Assembly: GCF_016463645.1 (NCBI RefSeq)
Contig: NZ_JAEMQX010000001.1
Location: forward strand, 8,441-72,440
DNA length: 64,000 bases
Source: Sphingopyxis sp.
GTDB lineage: Bacteria; Pseudomonadota; Alphaproteobacteria; Sphingomonadales; Sphingomonadaceae
Direction: 5' to 3'
Positions 51,278 to 60,381 of the stretch are shown piece by piece. A model generated the notes under the pieces. It was not told the DNA's origin and ran no database searches. It was given only the letters and a program-made list of their open reading frames with translations. The position numbers and the translations under genes were made by a program. Numbering within the stretch: position 1 is the first letter of the stretch; each line of letters opens with the position of its first letter.

Positions 51278-51376
51278 CCTTGCATTTATGGAGTTCTATT
51301 CCAGTTTTGCAAGGTTAATTTGCATAACATGCTGATCATGGCGAACCCGGCCCGAGAGGATTGAAAGGAGCAAGTC

Positions 51377-52789
51377 ATGCCAAAATCCCGCCAGATGATC
51401 GCTGCGCTCACTACGCTATCAGCTATGGGAATGGCCGCGCCGGCTCATGCCCAAAGCTGGGCCGAGCATTGGTTCGACAATGTGACCTACACCTCGCCCG
51501 GCAGCTTCGAGGATCAGGCGCGCGGCTATGTGACCGCGGGCGGCTTCTCGGGCCGCGTCGACGTCCACAACGATTACCTCATGAGCGTGACGTTGCCGAA
51601 AGTGCGCGCCGGCTGCGGCGGGATCGACATGTTCCTCGGCGGCATGTCCTTCCTCGATCCCGAGTATCTCGTCCAGAAGCTGGAAAGCATCCTGCAGGCC
51701 GCGCCCGCCGTCGCCTTCCAATATCTCCTCGAAACCCTCGACGAGAAGATGGGCAACATCATCTCAAAGATGGAGGCGGCGACCAACTATCTGAACTCGA
51801 TCCAAGTCAACGACTGCCGCCTCGCCAACCGCATGGTCCAGATCGCCAAGGGCGACGACAATATGTCAGGGATCATCGAGGAGATGACCGGCTACAAGTC
51901 GATCAAGGAAGGCTATGCGAAAAGCTATCAGCAGAGCCGCGAGAAGATCCAGGCGAACCAGAACAATCCGACGGAAGACCTGCGCGACGCGCTCGCCAAC
52001 TGCCCGCGCGAGGTCACCGACATCTTCCGCACCGGCTCGCTCCTCGCCCATGCCGCCGCGCGGGTCGGCGCGAGCGAATGGACCGGGGTCATGCGCGCCC
52101 GGGTCGGCGACGTCTATATGCGCTGGGATGCGACCGACAAGGTGCCGCTCTTCTCGGCGATCCCCGCCTGCCCGCGCCAGGAGACCGAGGGCGTCGAGGA
52201 TTTCCTGACCGGACGCGTCCGGCGCCGCGCGCTGAACGTGCCGCCGACCGGCGCCGATTGCGGCGTCGACGGACCGGGCCGCGGCGCGCTGATCCTCGCG
52301 CGCGAGCGGATGCAGGCGATCGCGACGAAGATCCGCACCCGGGCCGCGCTCACGGCCGAGGAACGCCAGTTCGTCGCCAATGTGAAGACGCTTCCGATCT
52401 ACCGCATGCTTGAGTGGGGCGTCCGCGAAGGCGTCGAGGATAGCGTGATTGGCGACACCGACGAACTCGTCGCGCTGACCCTCGCCTACCAGATGCTCAA
52501 CGACCTCACCCGCAGCCTCGACTTCGCGCTGTCGAACGCCGAGCGCGGCGCCGCGGCGGCGGGCGCGGCCGATGCGGGAAATTCCAACATCTGCCAGACG
52601 CGCATCCTCACCAAGGGGATCGAGCAGCTCCACGGGCTGCGCGAAGAGGTGCTGCGCCAGCGCGCCCAGATGCGCCAATCCTATATGGCCGCGCTGAACC
52701 AGGCGAACCTCTCCGCCAATTACGCCGGTCTCGTCCGCCAGCGCGACCGCGATGCTCGTGATGCCGCGGGCGCCGCGGCCAACCGCTGA
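51377..52789 (+). CDS. traH: Conjugative pilus assembly protein TraH
   Basis: A 470-residue periplasmic protein. The signal peptide (MIAALTTLSAMGMAAPAHAQ) is followed by VTYTSPGSFEDQARGYVTAG, then RAGCGGIDMFLGGMSFLDPE, a TraH hallmark, and a helical C-terminal half with NCPREVTDIFRTGSL and a coiled coil (LHGLREEVLRQRAQMRQSYM). TraH is needed for F-pilus assembly and works with TraF and TraG. ATG 51377 has GAAAGGAG upstream. TraG begins five bases later. Confidence 0.95.
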   Translation: MPKSRQMIAALTTLSAMGMAAPAHAQSWAEHWFDNVTYTSPGSFEDQARGYVTAGGFSGRVDVHNDYLMSVTLPKVRAGCGGIDMFLGGMSFLDPEYLVQKLESILQAAPAVAFQYLLETLDEKMGNIISKMEAATNYLNSIQVNDCRLANRMVQIAKGDDNMSGIIEEMTGYKSIKEGYAKSYQQSREKIQANQNNPTEDLRDALANCPREVTDIFRTGSLLAHAAARVGASEWTGVMRARVGDVYMRWDATDKVPLFSAIPACPRQETEGVEDFLTGRVRRRALNVPPTGADCGVDGPGRGALILARERMQAIATKIRTRAALTAEERQFVANVKTLPIYRMLEWGVREGVEDSVIGDTDELVALTLAYQMLNDLTRSLDFALSNAERGAAAAGAADAGNSNICQTRILTKGIEQLHGLREEVLRQRAQMRQSYMAALNQANLSANYAGLVRQRDRDARDAAGAAANR

Positions 52790-52794
52790 CCGCC

Positions 52795-55700
52795 ATGCGC
52801 GCGCCCTTCCCTTCCACGCTCGCCGCCGCCTTCGCGCTCGTTCCCGCTCCCGCGCTGGCGCTCGAGACGAGCTTCCACACCTATGACGGGTTCAACGAGA
52901 CGGTCGACGCGTTCCGCCTTGTCTCGATGATTTTCGCCGACCCGCGCTACGAGACGCTGGTGGTGATCATCGCCGTCGCCGGCATCGCGCTCGGCGCGCT
53001 CCTCGCGAGCGTGCGCGGCAACGGCATGGGCATCGTCGCCTTCGGCTTCCAGACGCTCGTCGGCATCGGCCTCTTCGTCGGCCTCGTCGCGACGACGGGA
53101 ACGGTCCATGTCTACGACCGTGTCCGCAATGCCTATCAGCCGGTCGGCGACGTGCCGAACCTGATCGTGCTCGTGGCCGGCGTCACCAACATGATGGAAC
53201 GCGCGATCGCCGAGACGATCGACGACAATACGCTCGATCCCAATGCCAAGCTCGAGTTCGGCGCCGGCGGGCACAGCTTCGATCTCTTTCTCAATGCCGT
53301 ATCCCCGCGCGGGCCGATGACCGACAGCTTTCTCGACGCGACGATCAAGGACTATGTCCGCCAATGCTACCCGGTCGCGCGCGTGTCGCCCGCCTATGGC
53401 ATCGACGACGATCAGCTGTTTAGGACCACCACCGACCTGCCGCAGGCGTTCGCCGCGATGGCGGGGCCGGCGACCTTCAGCACGGTGTTCACCGCCTCCG
53501 ACAAGGGCGGCACCACGGTGAGCTGCACCGAGGCATGGACGCATATCTCGGACCGCCTCTCCGATCCGGCGCTTTTCGAGGATTATAGCCGGCAGGTGTG
53601 CGAACGCACCGGCTATGACATATCGAACGCCGCCCAGCTCCAGCGCTGCCGCTCGAACCTTGGCGCGCTCGGCGACAAGATGCTCGGCACCCCGCTCACG
53701 CTCCAGCAACTGATGACCAACATCAACCTCGGTAACGCCGTCGGCGACGTGCTCTTCGAAGACAGCCCCGCGACCGCGGCGCGCGTCATGGCGAACCGCG
53801 CCGTCGTCTCGAGCGGGCTTGCCACCATGTCGACCGCGAACGAATGGATGCCGACGATCCGCGCGACCGTCTTCGGCATCATGCTGTTCATGATGCCGAT
53901 CGCCCTCCTCTTTATCTTGACCCCGATCAACCTGCGCGTCGCGAGCTTCGCGCTCGGCCTCTTCGTGTTCGTCGCCATGTGGGGGGTGATCGACGCCGGC
54001 ATCTATCAGCTGACCCTCGGCCGCGCGATGGACGTGCTTGCCGAGATGCGTTCGAACCATGTCGCCGCCAATGCCTGGATGCTCGCCCCCGGCTCGGCGA
54101 TGAAGGCGCTCGCGATCTTCGGGTCGTTCCGCACCGCCGCCGCCGGGCTCGCCGGCGCGTTCGTGTTCACCGTGTTCCGATTCTCCGGAAACGTGTTCAC
54201 CTCCTTCACCAGCGGCGCGCTCGGCGTCCAGGGCCAGGGCACCGCGGCGGCGACCTCGATCATGACGCACGAAGGCCGCGCGCAGGCGCTCGAGGCGCAA
54301 TCGTCCGCGACCGGCACGATGGCACGGCGCAGCGCCACATCGAGTTTCGGGGATTTCGGGGAGCGCTCGACGCTCGGCAGCAACCGCGCCTTCGGCGCCG
54401 CCGGCGGCTATCTCGCCGATCGGACCCCCGGGGTAGGCGGAACGACGGGCTTCGCACTCGGCGCGACCGATGCCGCACGCGATCTTGGCGGGCTCGCGCC
54501 CGCACTCGTCGGCCGCGACCTCACTCATCCCGCGACCGCCGCGGCCGTGCGCGCCAATGCGACGACGGCGGCGATCCATAATTTTGCCGAGAAGGACGCG
54601 CTGCGCGGGCTCGGCACGAGCTATTTCGGCGAGGGACAGGCGGGCGAGCGCGCCTTTGCGCGCTTCGCACAGAACATGGTCCAGTGGAAAGCATTCGGCG
54701 ACACCCGCGCCTATGACATGATGTTCCAGGGCGCGCAGCGGCACTTCGAGCGCAACGGCTATGCGGGGAAGGATGCCGAGCTCAAGGCCTCGACGGTGAT
54801 CGCGCAGGCGTCGGCCGATCCGACCTTCGCGAAGCTCATCGCCAACACTTTCGACCAGGAGCAGATGCTGCGGAACGATCTGACCGGGGCTGAGGTCAAT
54901 GTCGGCGCGATGGAAGGGCGGCGCGACTATGCCGGCGATAATGTCGCGGCCGTCGAGCGGCGCAATGTCGCGACCGAGCAGGCGTATCGGACCGGCAGCA
55001 ATGAAGGCCAGCGCAATGCCGCAGCGATGCTCGGCCTTCCCGTCGACGAAACCGCGCGCCGCATCTCCTTCATCAACACCCTCTCGGGCGAAGCGCGCTC
55101 GTCCGCCATCTCCTCCCTCTCCCGCGCCACGGGCCGCAACGAGGCGCAGGTCATGCGCGCCCTCGAAACCTACAACGCCTCGGTCCAGCTCGGCACGGCC
55201 GACGGCGCGACCGAACAGGCGGGGCGCGAGGGTACCAGCGTCTATGGCCGCACCCGCGAAGCGGCTGGCTATGATTTTGCCGAGCGGTCGGGCAAGCTGG
55301 ATGCCCAACGCGAAATTGGTCATTCGGGCGTGCGCGGCGCCGCGCGGATCGGCGAGCAGCGGCGGCAGAGTGATAATTTCGGATTTGCCGAAGGCGCTGC
55401 GGCTGCCGGCATGTCGACCCGCGGCGCGGCGCAGCTCGATGCTTTCATCGGGGCGCTCAGCCGCACGGCGGGCAACCAGGTCGACATGGCCGAGGGCGGC
55501 GCGGCGGGCATCGCCGATCGCGCACGCAACGAGCGGCTGACGCGTATCGTCGACAATGAGCGGCTGACGCGCATGCAGGGCCTACTGCGCAGCGAGGGCA
55601 TCAACATGACCAAGCGCGAGCTCGCGATGGCGCAGAATGGCGACCTCAATCTCAATGTATCGCCCGACGTCGCGCGCCAGCTCCGGGCGGCAGGACTCAT

Positions 55701-56529
55701 CAACGACAGCCAATATGGCGCCATCGCCGAAGGCGGCCGCGCACGGTTCAGTTTCGCGGACAATGATCTGCTGGTGTCGAGCAGCACGGGATTCTCGCAA
55801 TCGGCGCGCAGCGACACCAGCACCAAATATGAGGCCGGCAAGCAGGCCGGACCCGACACGATCGAGAATATGCTGAGCAGCGAACAGGGTCAGGCCATGA
55901 TGGCGAACTGGCTCAAAGGCGGGTTCGAGATGGATCGCAATGGCGAGTGGCGGCTTAATCCGCAGGTGGCCGATACGCTGCAGCGCGATGTGTCGGCAAT
56001 CATGGCGCAGACGGGTTGGCAGCGTTCGATATCGCGCTCGGCACAGGATCAGATCACCATGGGAACGACTGTCGGCGGCAACATCGGCGGCAGCGCGCAA
56101 AGCAGCGATTATGCTTCCCGTGGCGGTAAGCAAAAAGGCGGTTCACGATCGCAAACCGCGACTTCGGGAAATGTCGGCGGAAGCCTCGGGTTTTCCAGCC
56201 GCGACGTCGGGATCAGCAGTGAAAACGCCCAAGCTTCCCTTGATATCGTCAACTATGAAGTTCGCGGGGCGATTTCCGCAGCAGAACGCGCCGCCGCGCG
56301 GTCAGAAACTCCCGAAGCGACGTTCACCCGCGAGTTGAACCGACAAGTGCTTGGACAGGAAGGGCTACGGAATCGCTATCTTGGTCAGGCCGATTCCGCG
56401 CGAGGTACTGCGGACATCACGGCCCCGATGACGTCGTATGAGCAGTCATCGATCTTGAGCAAAGGCCGGTTCTCGACTGATCTCGCCAACGGTCCATTCG
56501 ACGGAGATAACAGCGACAAGAAGCGCTAG
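52795..56529 (+). CDS. traG: Mating-pair formation and stabilisation protein TraG
   Basis: A 1244-residue inner-membrane protein. The N-terminal half holds several membrane segments (TLVVIIAVAGIALGALLASV, GMGIVAFGFQTLVGIGLFVG, and ATVFGIMLFMMPIALLFILT with FALGLFVFVAMWGVIDAGI) and a cysteine-bearing periplasmic part. The C-terminal 700 residues are a hydrophilic, glycine- and alanine-rich helical region similar in layout to F TraG, which enters the recipient envelope and takes part in entry exclusion. ATG 52795 follows traH by five bases. The end overlaps a convergent gene by four bases. Confidence 0.92.
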   Translation: MRAPFPSTLAAAFALVPAPALALETSFHTYDGFNETVDAFRLVSMIFADPRYETLVVIIAVAGIALGALLASVRGNGMGIVAFGFQTLVGIGLFVGLVATTGTVHVYDRVRNAYQPVGDVPNLIVLVAGVTNMMERAIAETIDDNTLDPNAKLEFGAGGHSFDLFLNAVSPRGPMTDSFLDATIKDYVRQCYPVARVSPAYGIDDDQLFRTTTDLPQAFAAMAGPATFSTVFTASDKGGTTVSCTEAWTHISDRLSDPALFEDYSRQVCERTGYDISNAAQLQRCRSNLGALGDKMLGTPLTLQQLMTNINLGNAVGDVLFEDSPATAARVMANRAVVSSGLATMSTANEWMPTIRATVFGIMLFMMPIALLFILTPINLRVASFALGLFVFVAMWGVIDAGIYQLTLGRAMDVLAEMRSNHVAANAWMLAPGSAMKALAIFGSFRTAAAGLAGAFVFTVFRFSGNVFTSFTSGALGVQGQGTAAATSIMTHEGRAQALEAQSSATGTMARRSATSSFGDFGERSTLGSNRAFGAAGGYLADRTPGVGGTTGFALGATDAARDLGGLAPALVGRDLTHPATAAAVRANATTAAIHNFAEKDALRGLGTSYFGEGQAGERAFARFAQNMVQWKAFGDTRAYDMMFQGAQRHFERNGYAGKDAELKASTVIAQASADPTFAKLIANTFDQEQMLRNDLTGAEVNVGAMEGRRDYAGDNVAAVERRNVATEQAYRTGSNEGQRNAAAMLGLPVDETARRISFINTLSGEARSSAISSLSRATGRNEAQVMRALETYNASVQLGTADGATEQAGREGTSVYGRTREAAGYDFAERSGKLDAQREIGHSGVRGAARIGEQRRQSDNFGFAEGAAAAGMSTRGAAQLDAFIGALSRTAGNQVDMAEGGAAGIADRARNERLTRIVDNERLTRMQGLLRSEGINMTKRELAMAQNGDLNLNVSPDVARQLRAAGLINDSQYGAIAEGGRARFSFADNDLLVSSSTGFSQSARSDTSTKYEAGKQAGPDTIENMLSSEQGQAMMANWLKGGFEMDRNGEWRLNPQVADTLQRDVSAIMAQTGWQRSISRSAQDQITMGTTVGGNIGGSAQSSDYASRGGKQKGGSRSQTATSGNVGGSLGFSSRDVGISSENAQASLDIVNYEVRGAISAAERAAARSETPEATFTRELNRQVLGQEGLRNRYLGQADSARGTADITAPMTSYEQSSILSKGRFSTDLANGPFDGDNSDKKR

Positions 56530-56972
56530 ATTCGCGAGCCGTTGTTGGGACTGAGCGGATTGCCGATATAGATCGTGCCCGAGAACGGATCGTAGATATC
56601 GCCTACGGGACGCAAATGGTCTGGGGGATACCGCAGAGTTTCCTGCTCGATCTTGATACGTTCGAGTTCCTCGATTTCCTCATCCGAGAGCGGGTCGCCG
56701 GCGAAAGGCCTATCGAGCCACGCGCGCACGAATCCGAACCCCAGTACGAGCAGCGCCGTGAGCGGGAAGAAGAGGGCGGTCAGATAGCCAGCGAAAGCGC
56801 TCTCGAAAAACGCCCGCAGGGCCGGGATCTTCAACGACGCCGCCGCCACCGTCCAATATATTGGGATCGCTGCCCACCAGAGCTTGGCATACCACGGGCG
56901 CCACAGCCAATCGGCCGCAGCGGGCTGCGGAATTTCAAGCTCCGGGATCGCTGAAGAAGGCGTGTTCTGCAT
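56526..56972 (-). CDS. Small membrane protein convergent with traG, possible entry-exclusion factor
   Basis: A 148-residue protein. It has a hydrophilic start, a tryptophan-rich segment (WRPWYAKLWWAAIPIYWTVA), a second hydrophobic stretch (LTALFFPLTALLVLGFGFVR) and an acidic C-terminal part (DPLSDEEIEELERIKIEQET). No family was recognised. Its location beside traG parallels traS, the F inner-membrane entry-exclusion protein that acts through TraG, but it is convergent and there is no sequence proof. The start is ATG 56972. Confidence 0.65.
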   Translation of the reverse strand: MQNTPSSAIPELEIPQPAAADWLWRPWYAKLWWAAIPIYWTVAAASLKIPALRAFFESAFAGYLTALFFPLTALLVLGFGFVRAWLDRPFAGDPLSDEEIEELERIKIEQETLRYPPDHLRPVGDIYDPFSGTIYIGNPLSPNNGSRI

Positions 56973-57135
56973 GGCTTACCTCGCGTTCAAATGTAGCATC
57001 GACGGCAACGCATGGGAATTCGGAGTGGTGCCGAAATCGAACGAATTACCTCGGGAGCTAAGCGACATGTGCTCCCCTCGCCGATTTCGATTGCACGCTC
57101 GCCACGCCCCCTCCCTTCCCTCAGGTTGCAATGGG

Positions 57136-57543
57136 CTAATTCTTCAGGGCTGGCGCTGCAGCCCTGTTCGCCACGCAATCGTCAAAGATGCACCGAAGAG
57201 ATGCTCTCCCGCGTGCCGAAAGCGCCACATTTGTTCGGCGCGCATCGTGCGGATCTCGTTGACGTTCGACGATCGCGCGCGCTTCTAGACTTTGGGTCAG
57301 CCGAACGGCCGTCGCGATCGAAACGCCGCTCGCATAGCCGAGGCTGGATACGGACAATCGTTTGCTAGCGGCGTCAGCTGAATAAAGCTCGAGCAAGATG
57401 ATCCAGCTTGCAGGGCTCAGGCTGATTTCCCGGATATAGCGGTCCATTATTCGCCGCTCCATGAGCAGCTCGCGGCAGAAACGCAGTCGGTTGGCTTCGA
57501 CATCGAAAGTCGGATCATCTTGATGTGCCGCGACATCCGACAT
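57136..57543 (-). CDS. MarR-type winged-helix regulator
   Basis: A 135-residue protein from ATG 57543 with a winged helix: FCRELLMERRIMDRYIREIS, SPASWIILLELYSADAASKR, then LSVSSLGYASGVSIATAVRL and TQSLEARAIVERQRDPHDAR. The frame extends to a TTG at 57693 with an arginine- and proline-rich stretch of doubtful coding value. It is adjacent to a toxin-antitoxin cluster transcribed the other way and may regulate nearby genes. Its ligand is unknown. Confidence 0.7.
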   Translation of the reverse strand: MSDVAAHQDDPTFDVEANRLRFCRELLMERRIMDRYIREISLSPASWIILLELYSADAASKRLSVSSLGYASGVSIATAVRLTQSLEARAIVERQRDPHDARRTNVALSARGRASLRCIFDDCVANRAAAPALKN

Positions 57544-57775
57544 TCGCCCAAACCAAGCCTCTGCGCTTTCCGGCGCGAAAAGCCAGATAGGCAGGCGCCG
57601 CAGACGAAAGCTGCGGCCCGGCGCCGGTCTTGCAGAGGCTCGAATATTGGTACCACAAAAAACGAGCCTCCCGTTTGCTTGCGGTGATTCCAACGCCCCT
57701 TAGGCTGGTCGGTTGATAGACGGCACATAAGATGATAAGCGTATAACCGCTTTAGCGACGATGAGGGAATGTGTG

Positions 57776-58015
57776 ATGGGCGAAGTAACCCGCTGGACGG
57801 TGAATGTCGCACCGGAAACCGACATCGATGTCCGAACCTATCTTGCCCAGCGTGGCATGAAGAAGGGCGACCTGTCGCGTTTTATCGAAGAATCGGTGAA
57901 ATGGCGCCTGCTCGACCTGACGTTGGCGGAGGCCCGTGCCGGTTTCGATGACCTGTCACCGGAGGAGATGGATAGTCTGATAGACGAAGCGGTTGCCGAC
58001 GCGCGTCGGAACTGA
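57776..58015 (+). CDS. Ribbon-helix-helix antitoxin paired with a PIN toxin
   Basis: A 79-residue protein with a beta-strand DNA-contact region (RWTVNVAPETDIDVRTYLAQ) and a helix pair (GMKKGDLSRFIEESVKWRLL), typical of RHH/CopG-like antitoxins. The C-terminal acidic tail (ARAGFDDLSPEEMDSLIDEA) would wrap the toxin. ATG 57776 is preceded by GAGGG. The toxin gene starts three bases after its stop. Confidence 0.8.
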   Translation: MGEVTRWTVNVAPETDIDVRTYLAQRGMKKGDLSRFIEESVKWRLLDLTLAEARAGFDDLSPEEMDSLIDEAVADARRN

Positions 58016-58018
58016 CGC

Positions 58019-58447
58019 ATGCGCGTCATTATCGATACCAATGTGCTTGTGAGCGCCCTGTTGCATGAACGGTCGCTGCCCTACCAGCTGATTGCCCTAT
58101 GGCGTCAGGGCAGGGTCGCGCTGGTCACATCTGCCGAACAATTGGACGAACTTCGGCGCGTCACTCGTTATCCCAAAATCCGCGCCCGGCTGAATCCTGC
58201 AGTCGCCGGACGAATGGTCAACGAGTTGAAGGGCGCCGCCATAATGGCACAGGACCTGCCGGACGTCTCCGTCAGCCGCGATCCGTGGGACAATTATCTG
58301 CTGGCAATGATCGAAGCGGCGAAACCCGGATATCTGATCACGGGAGACAGGGCCGACTTGCTGAGCCTGGAACGCCATGCCGGAGCACAGATCGTCACAG
58401 TACGAGAATTCCTGAAACTGATCACGGGCAACGAACCAGGATTTTAG
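58019..58447 (+). CDS. PIN-domain toxin
   Basis: A 142-residue PIN nuclease of the family often annotated as a TA toxin component. Conserved acidic residues form the active site: Asp6 in VIIDTNVLVSALL, Glu44 in SAEQLDELRRV, Asp91 in SRDPWDNYLLAMIE and Asp110 in GYLITGDRADLL. These cut RNA in VapC-type toxins. It follows the RHH gene by three bases. It overlaps the next gene on the other strand by four bases. Confidence 0.88.
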   Translation: MRVIIDTNVLVSALLHERSLPYQLIALWRQGRVALVTSAEQLDELRRVTRYPKIRARLNPAVAGRMVNELKGAAIMAQDLPDVSVSRDPWDNYLLAMIEAAKPGYLITGDRADLLSLERHAGAQIVTVREFLKLITGNEPGF

Positions 58448-59367
58448 CTGCCGCCGGCAGCTTTCTTCAGGTCCGCGATATGTGAACCGCAGATCGCCTC
58501 GACGATCGCGCGCAATTTCTCGGCCGACGCTGCAAGCGCTTCGAGGTCGGCAGCGCTAATTTCGTAACTGGCAGAGTATCGAGCCTCAACATAAGCGCGT
58601 TTCAGCAATTCGAAGCGGCGGCGGTCGATCTTACTGTCGCGAGCCCAGGCTTCAACCAGGCGCGGCTCGCGGTCCTCTGCGAGCGATCGCAGGAACTTGA
58701 TATTGTGCGAGCGTGGAAAATAGAACGTGTTTGCAAGCAAATAGCACCCGTAAAGCCGCTCAACGGCTTGGTGCAATGCGAATGCAGCTCCCTTTAGCCA
58801 TCCCCCGTCAAGCATGGCCTTACCAAACTCGAAATCGAACGCTTCCAGTCTGCGCCCGGCTTCCGCAAAATTTGCCGAGAAATACCCCACGGCCATTTCA
58901 TAGGCATCAACTGGCGTCAGCGGCTTCGGCGTTGCCAAAGGATGGTTCGGCAGGTCGTATAGCATCACGCCATCGCGGATGATATCGACCCAGAAATATT
59001 CGCCGCGGCTGAGCGCGCGGTTCACGTCGGCGAGCGTATGGACAATGATGTTCAGCGTCCGTCCGACATCGGGGTCGCGGAGGATCTTGTCCTCGGCGAT
59101 GTACCAATGGTCGGAGATGTCGGTGAGATCCTCATGGCTGACAACGATCAGCAGGTCGAAATCGGACTGATAGCCATTCTCCGGCTCATCGACCCAATCG
59201 TCGCGGGCATAGCTGCCGAACAGGATGATCTTCAGGATCTTGCCGTTGCGTTTGCCAGGCTGTGTCGCGCGCTCGATCGATCGCGCGAACTCCTCCATCA
59301 GCACGGCCTTGATGCGTTCGAGTTCGCCCTGCTGCTTTGCCGGAAGGTGGTCGATTTCTGTTTTCAT
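58444..59367 (-). CDS. Fused nucleotidyltransferase-HEPN protein
   Basis: A 307-residue protein. The N-terminal MNT domain has the GS-x-DxD pattern, GSYARDDW at 51-58 and SDFDLLIV with Asp69 and Asp71. The C-terminal HEPN domain is visible (VDAYEMAVGYFSANFAEAGR, LKGAAFALHQAVERLYGCYL, and KRAYVEARYSASYEISAADL). Separate MNT and HEPN proteins form toxin-antitoxin pairs in which MNT adenylylates HEPN; here they are one chain, and such fusions are known. The target is unknown. Confidence 0.88.
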   Translation of the reverse strand: MKTEIDHLPAKQQGELERIKAVLMEEFARSIERATQPGKRNGKILKIILFGSYARDDWVDEPENGYQSDFDLLIVVSHEDLTDISDHWYIAEDKILRDPDVGRTLNIIVHTLADVNRALSRGEYFWVDIIRDGVMLYDLPNHPLATPKPLTPVDAYEMAVGYFSANFAEAGRRLEAFDFEFGKAMLDGGWLKGAAFALHQAVERLYGCYLLANTFYFPRSHNIKFLRSLAEDREPRLVEAWARDSKIDRRRFELLKRAYVEARYSASYEISAADLEALAASAEKLRAIVEAICGSHIADLKKAAGGS

Positions 59368-59400
59368 TTTCGCCCTGCGCTTCGGAACTGCCGCAGCCCC

Positions 59401-59715
59401 TTATGCCGCGGTGTCGTCGCGGAAACGATCCATCTGATGCATGCGTTCGTGAAGGATCGTAACGATGCCCGCAGTTCCGTCGCCGAGCAAACGCCAATAG
59501 ACATAATGATGTTCGCACTTGCCGTAATAGCCATCAACACCGAATTCAGCCGGAATAGCCCGCCAAAGAAGCTCGCGCCTGGCGATCCGACCAAAACAGT
59601 CGAAAAGGCCCCGCACATAGGCTTCTGCCTGCGCATCTCCCCACTTCTCCCGCGTATAGGCATAGATTTCGTCGAGCCGCTGCCCGGCGATCGCGGAAAC
59701 CCGAAAATTAGCCAT
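59401..59715 (-). CDS. parE: ParE/RelE-type toxin
   Basis: A 104-residue toxin with the RelE/ParE fold: VSAIAGQRLDEIYAYTREKW, GDAQAEAYVRGLFDCFGRIA, and CEHHYVYWRLLGDGTAGIVT with ILHERMHQMDRF at the end. ParE toxins poison gyrase; the closest relatives include such families, but RelE-type RNA cleavage cannot be excluded. ATG 59715 lies two bases after the parD stop, so the pair is one operon. Confidence 0.88.
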   Translation of the reverse strand: MANFRVSAIAGQRLDEIYAYTREKWGDAQAEAYVRGLFDCFGRIARRELLWRAIPAEFGVDGYYGKCEHHYVYWRLLGDGTAGIVTILHERMHQMDRFRDDTAA

Positions 59716-59717
59716 CG

Positions 59718-59975
59718 TCAGTTTCGGCGCGCCCGACCGATCACCGCATCGGCATCGAGAGCCACGAAGTCAGAGTCAGGCGCTGCGAAGGCCCTTTGCA
59801 ACTCCGCCTTCAAGCGGGCGAATTGCTCCGCTTCCGCGCGTTCCTTATCGCGCCGAATGAGATCACGGACATATTCGCTGACATTCTCATAGGAGCCGTC
59901 GTCGCCAACATTGGTCGCCACGAAATCGCTGAGGGCGCCGCCAATACGGACATTCAGGGTCGTTTGTTTGTTCAT
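59718..59975 (-). CDS. parD: ParD-type antitoxin
   Basis: An 85-residue RHH antitoxin: TTLNVRIGGALSDFVATNVG, then GSYENVSEYVRDLIRRDKER, an acidic, disordered C-terminus that would bind ParE. The start is ATG 59975, with CGAGG upstream; a longer frame to 60023 is unlikely. An inverted repeat AATATG/CATATT (60009-60014, 60031-60036) lies 35-60 bases upstream and may be the autoregulatory site. It is followed by parE after two bases. Confidence 0.88.
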   Translation of the reverse strand: MNKQTTLNVRIGGALSDFVATNVGDDGSYENVSEYVRDLIRRDKERAEAEQFARLKAELQRAFAAPDSDFVALDADAVIGRARRN

Positions 59976-60008
59976 AAAAACCTCGCGTCCGTCACAATGT
60001 AGAGGAAT

Positions 60009-60036
60009 AATATGGACAATCAATCCTGATCATATT
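60009..60036. promoter_or_regulatory. Inverted repeat upstream of parD
   Basis: AATATG and CATATT are exact inverted repeats with a 16-base spacer, in an AT-rich stretch upstream of parD, where ParD-ParE complexes commonly bind. The role is inferred from position. Confidence 0.4.
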
Positions 60037-60065
60037 GACCCCGGCATAGTCGGATATCTTTCTAC

Positions 60066-60335
60066 CTACTGGCCGCCGCTTCGACGACGGAAATAGACGC
60101 ATTCGCGAGCCGGTTTGGCAACCGCCTCGAAGCCCGCATCGAGCCAGGCACGTCGATGGGGCGGCTCTACTTCCGAAAACTCTGCCGCTGACCACCAATC
60201 GGCACCGAACGCCGCGCGCGGAAGAACCGCGCCAATGATGCTCTCGATGTGCGAAAAGCTGAGCTCGACGCCATCGGCATCGTGGCAAACCCTCCACCGC
60301 CTGAGGAAGGCGCCAAGCGCATCATATTTTCCCAT
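60066..60335 (-). CDS. Small uncharacterised protein (MGKYDxL family)
   Basis: An 89-residue protein starting MGKYDALGAFLRRWR and containing ELSFSHIESIIGAVLPRAAF, then DWWSAAEFSEVEPPHRRAWL and a basic end. The pattern of a KYD start, a helix with SFSHIE, tryptophans near the middle and RAWLDAGFE matches a group of small bacterial proteins of unknown function. It lies upstream of parD on the same strand and is AT-poor. Confidence 0.6.
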   Translation of the reverse strand: MGKYDALGAFLRRWRVCHDADGVELSFSHIESIIGAVLPRAAFGADWWSAAEFSEVEPPHRRAWLDAGFEAVAKPARECVYFRRRSGGQ

Positions 60336-60381
60336 GACGCCGTTTCAGGGCGGTGGCGTCTCGAAGTCAAGGGCGCGGCCT

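Noticed and set aside
52720-55323. An 867-codon open frame on the minus strand opposite traH and traG
   Set aside because: It has an arginine- and glycine-rich repetitive composition without motifs and is explained as a shadow of traG.
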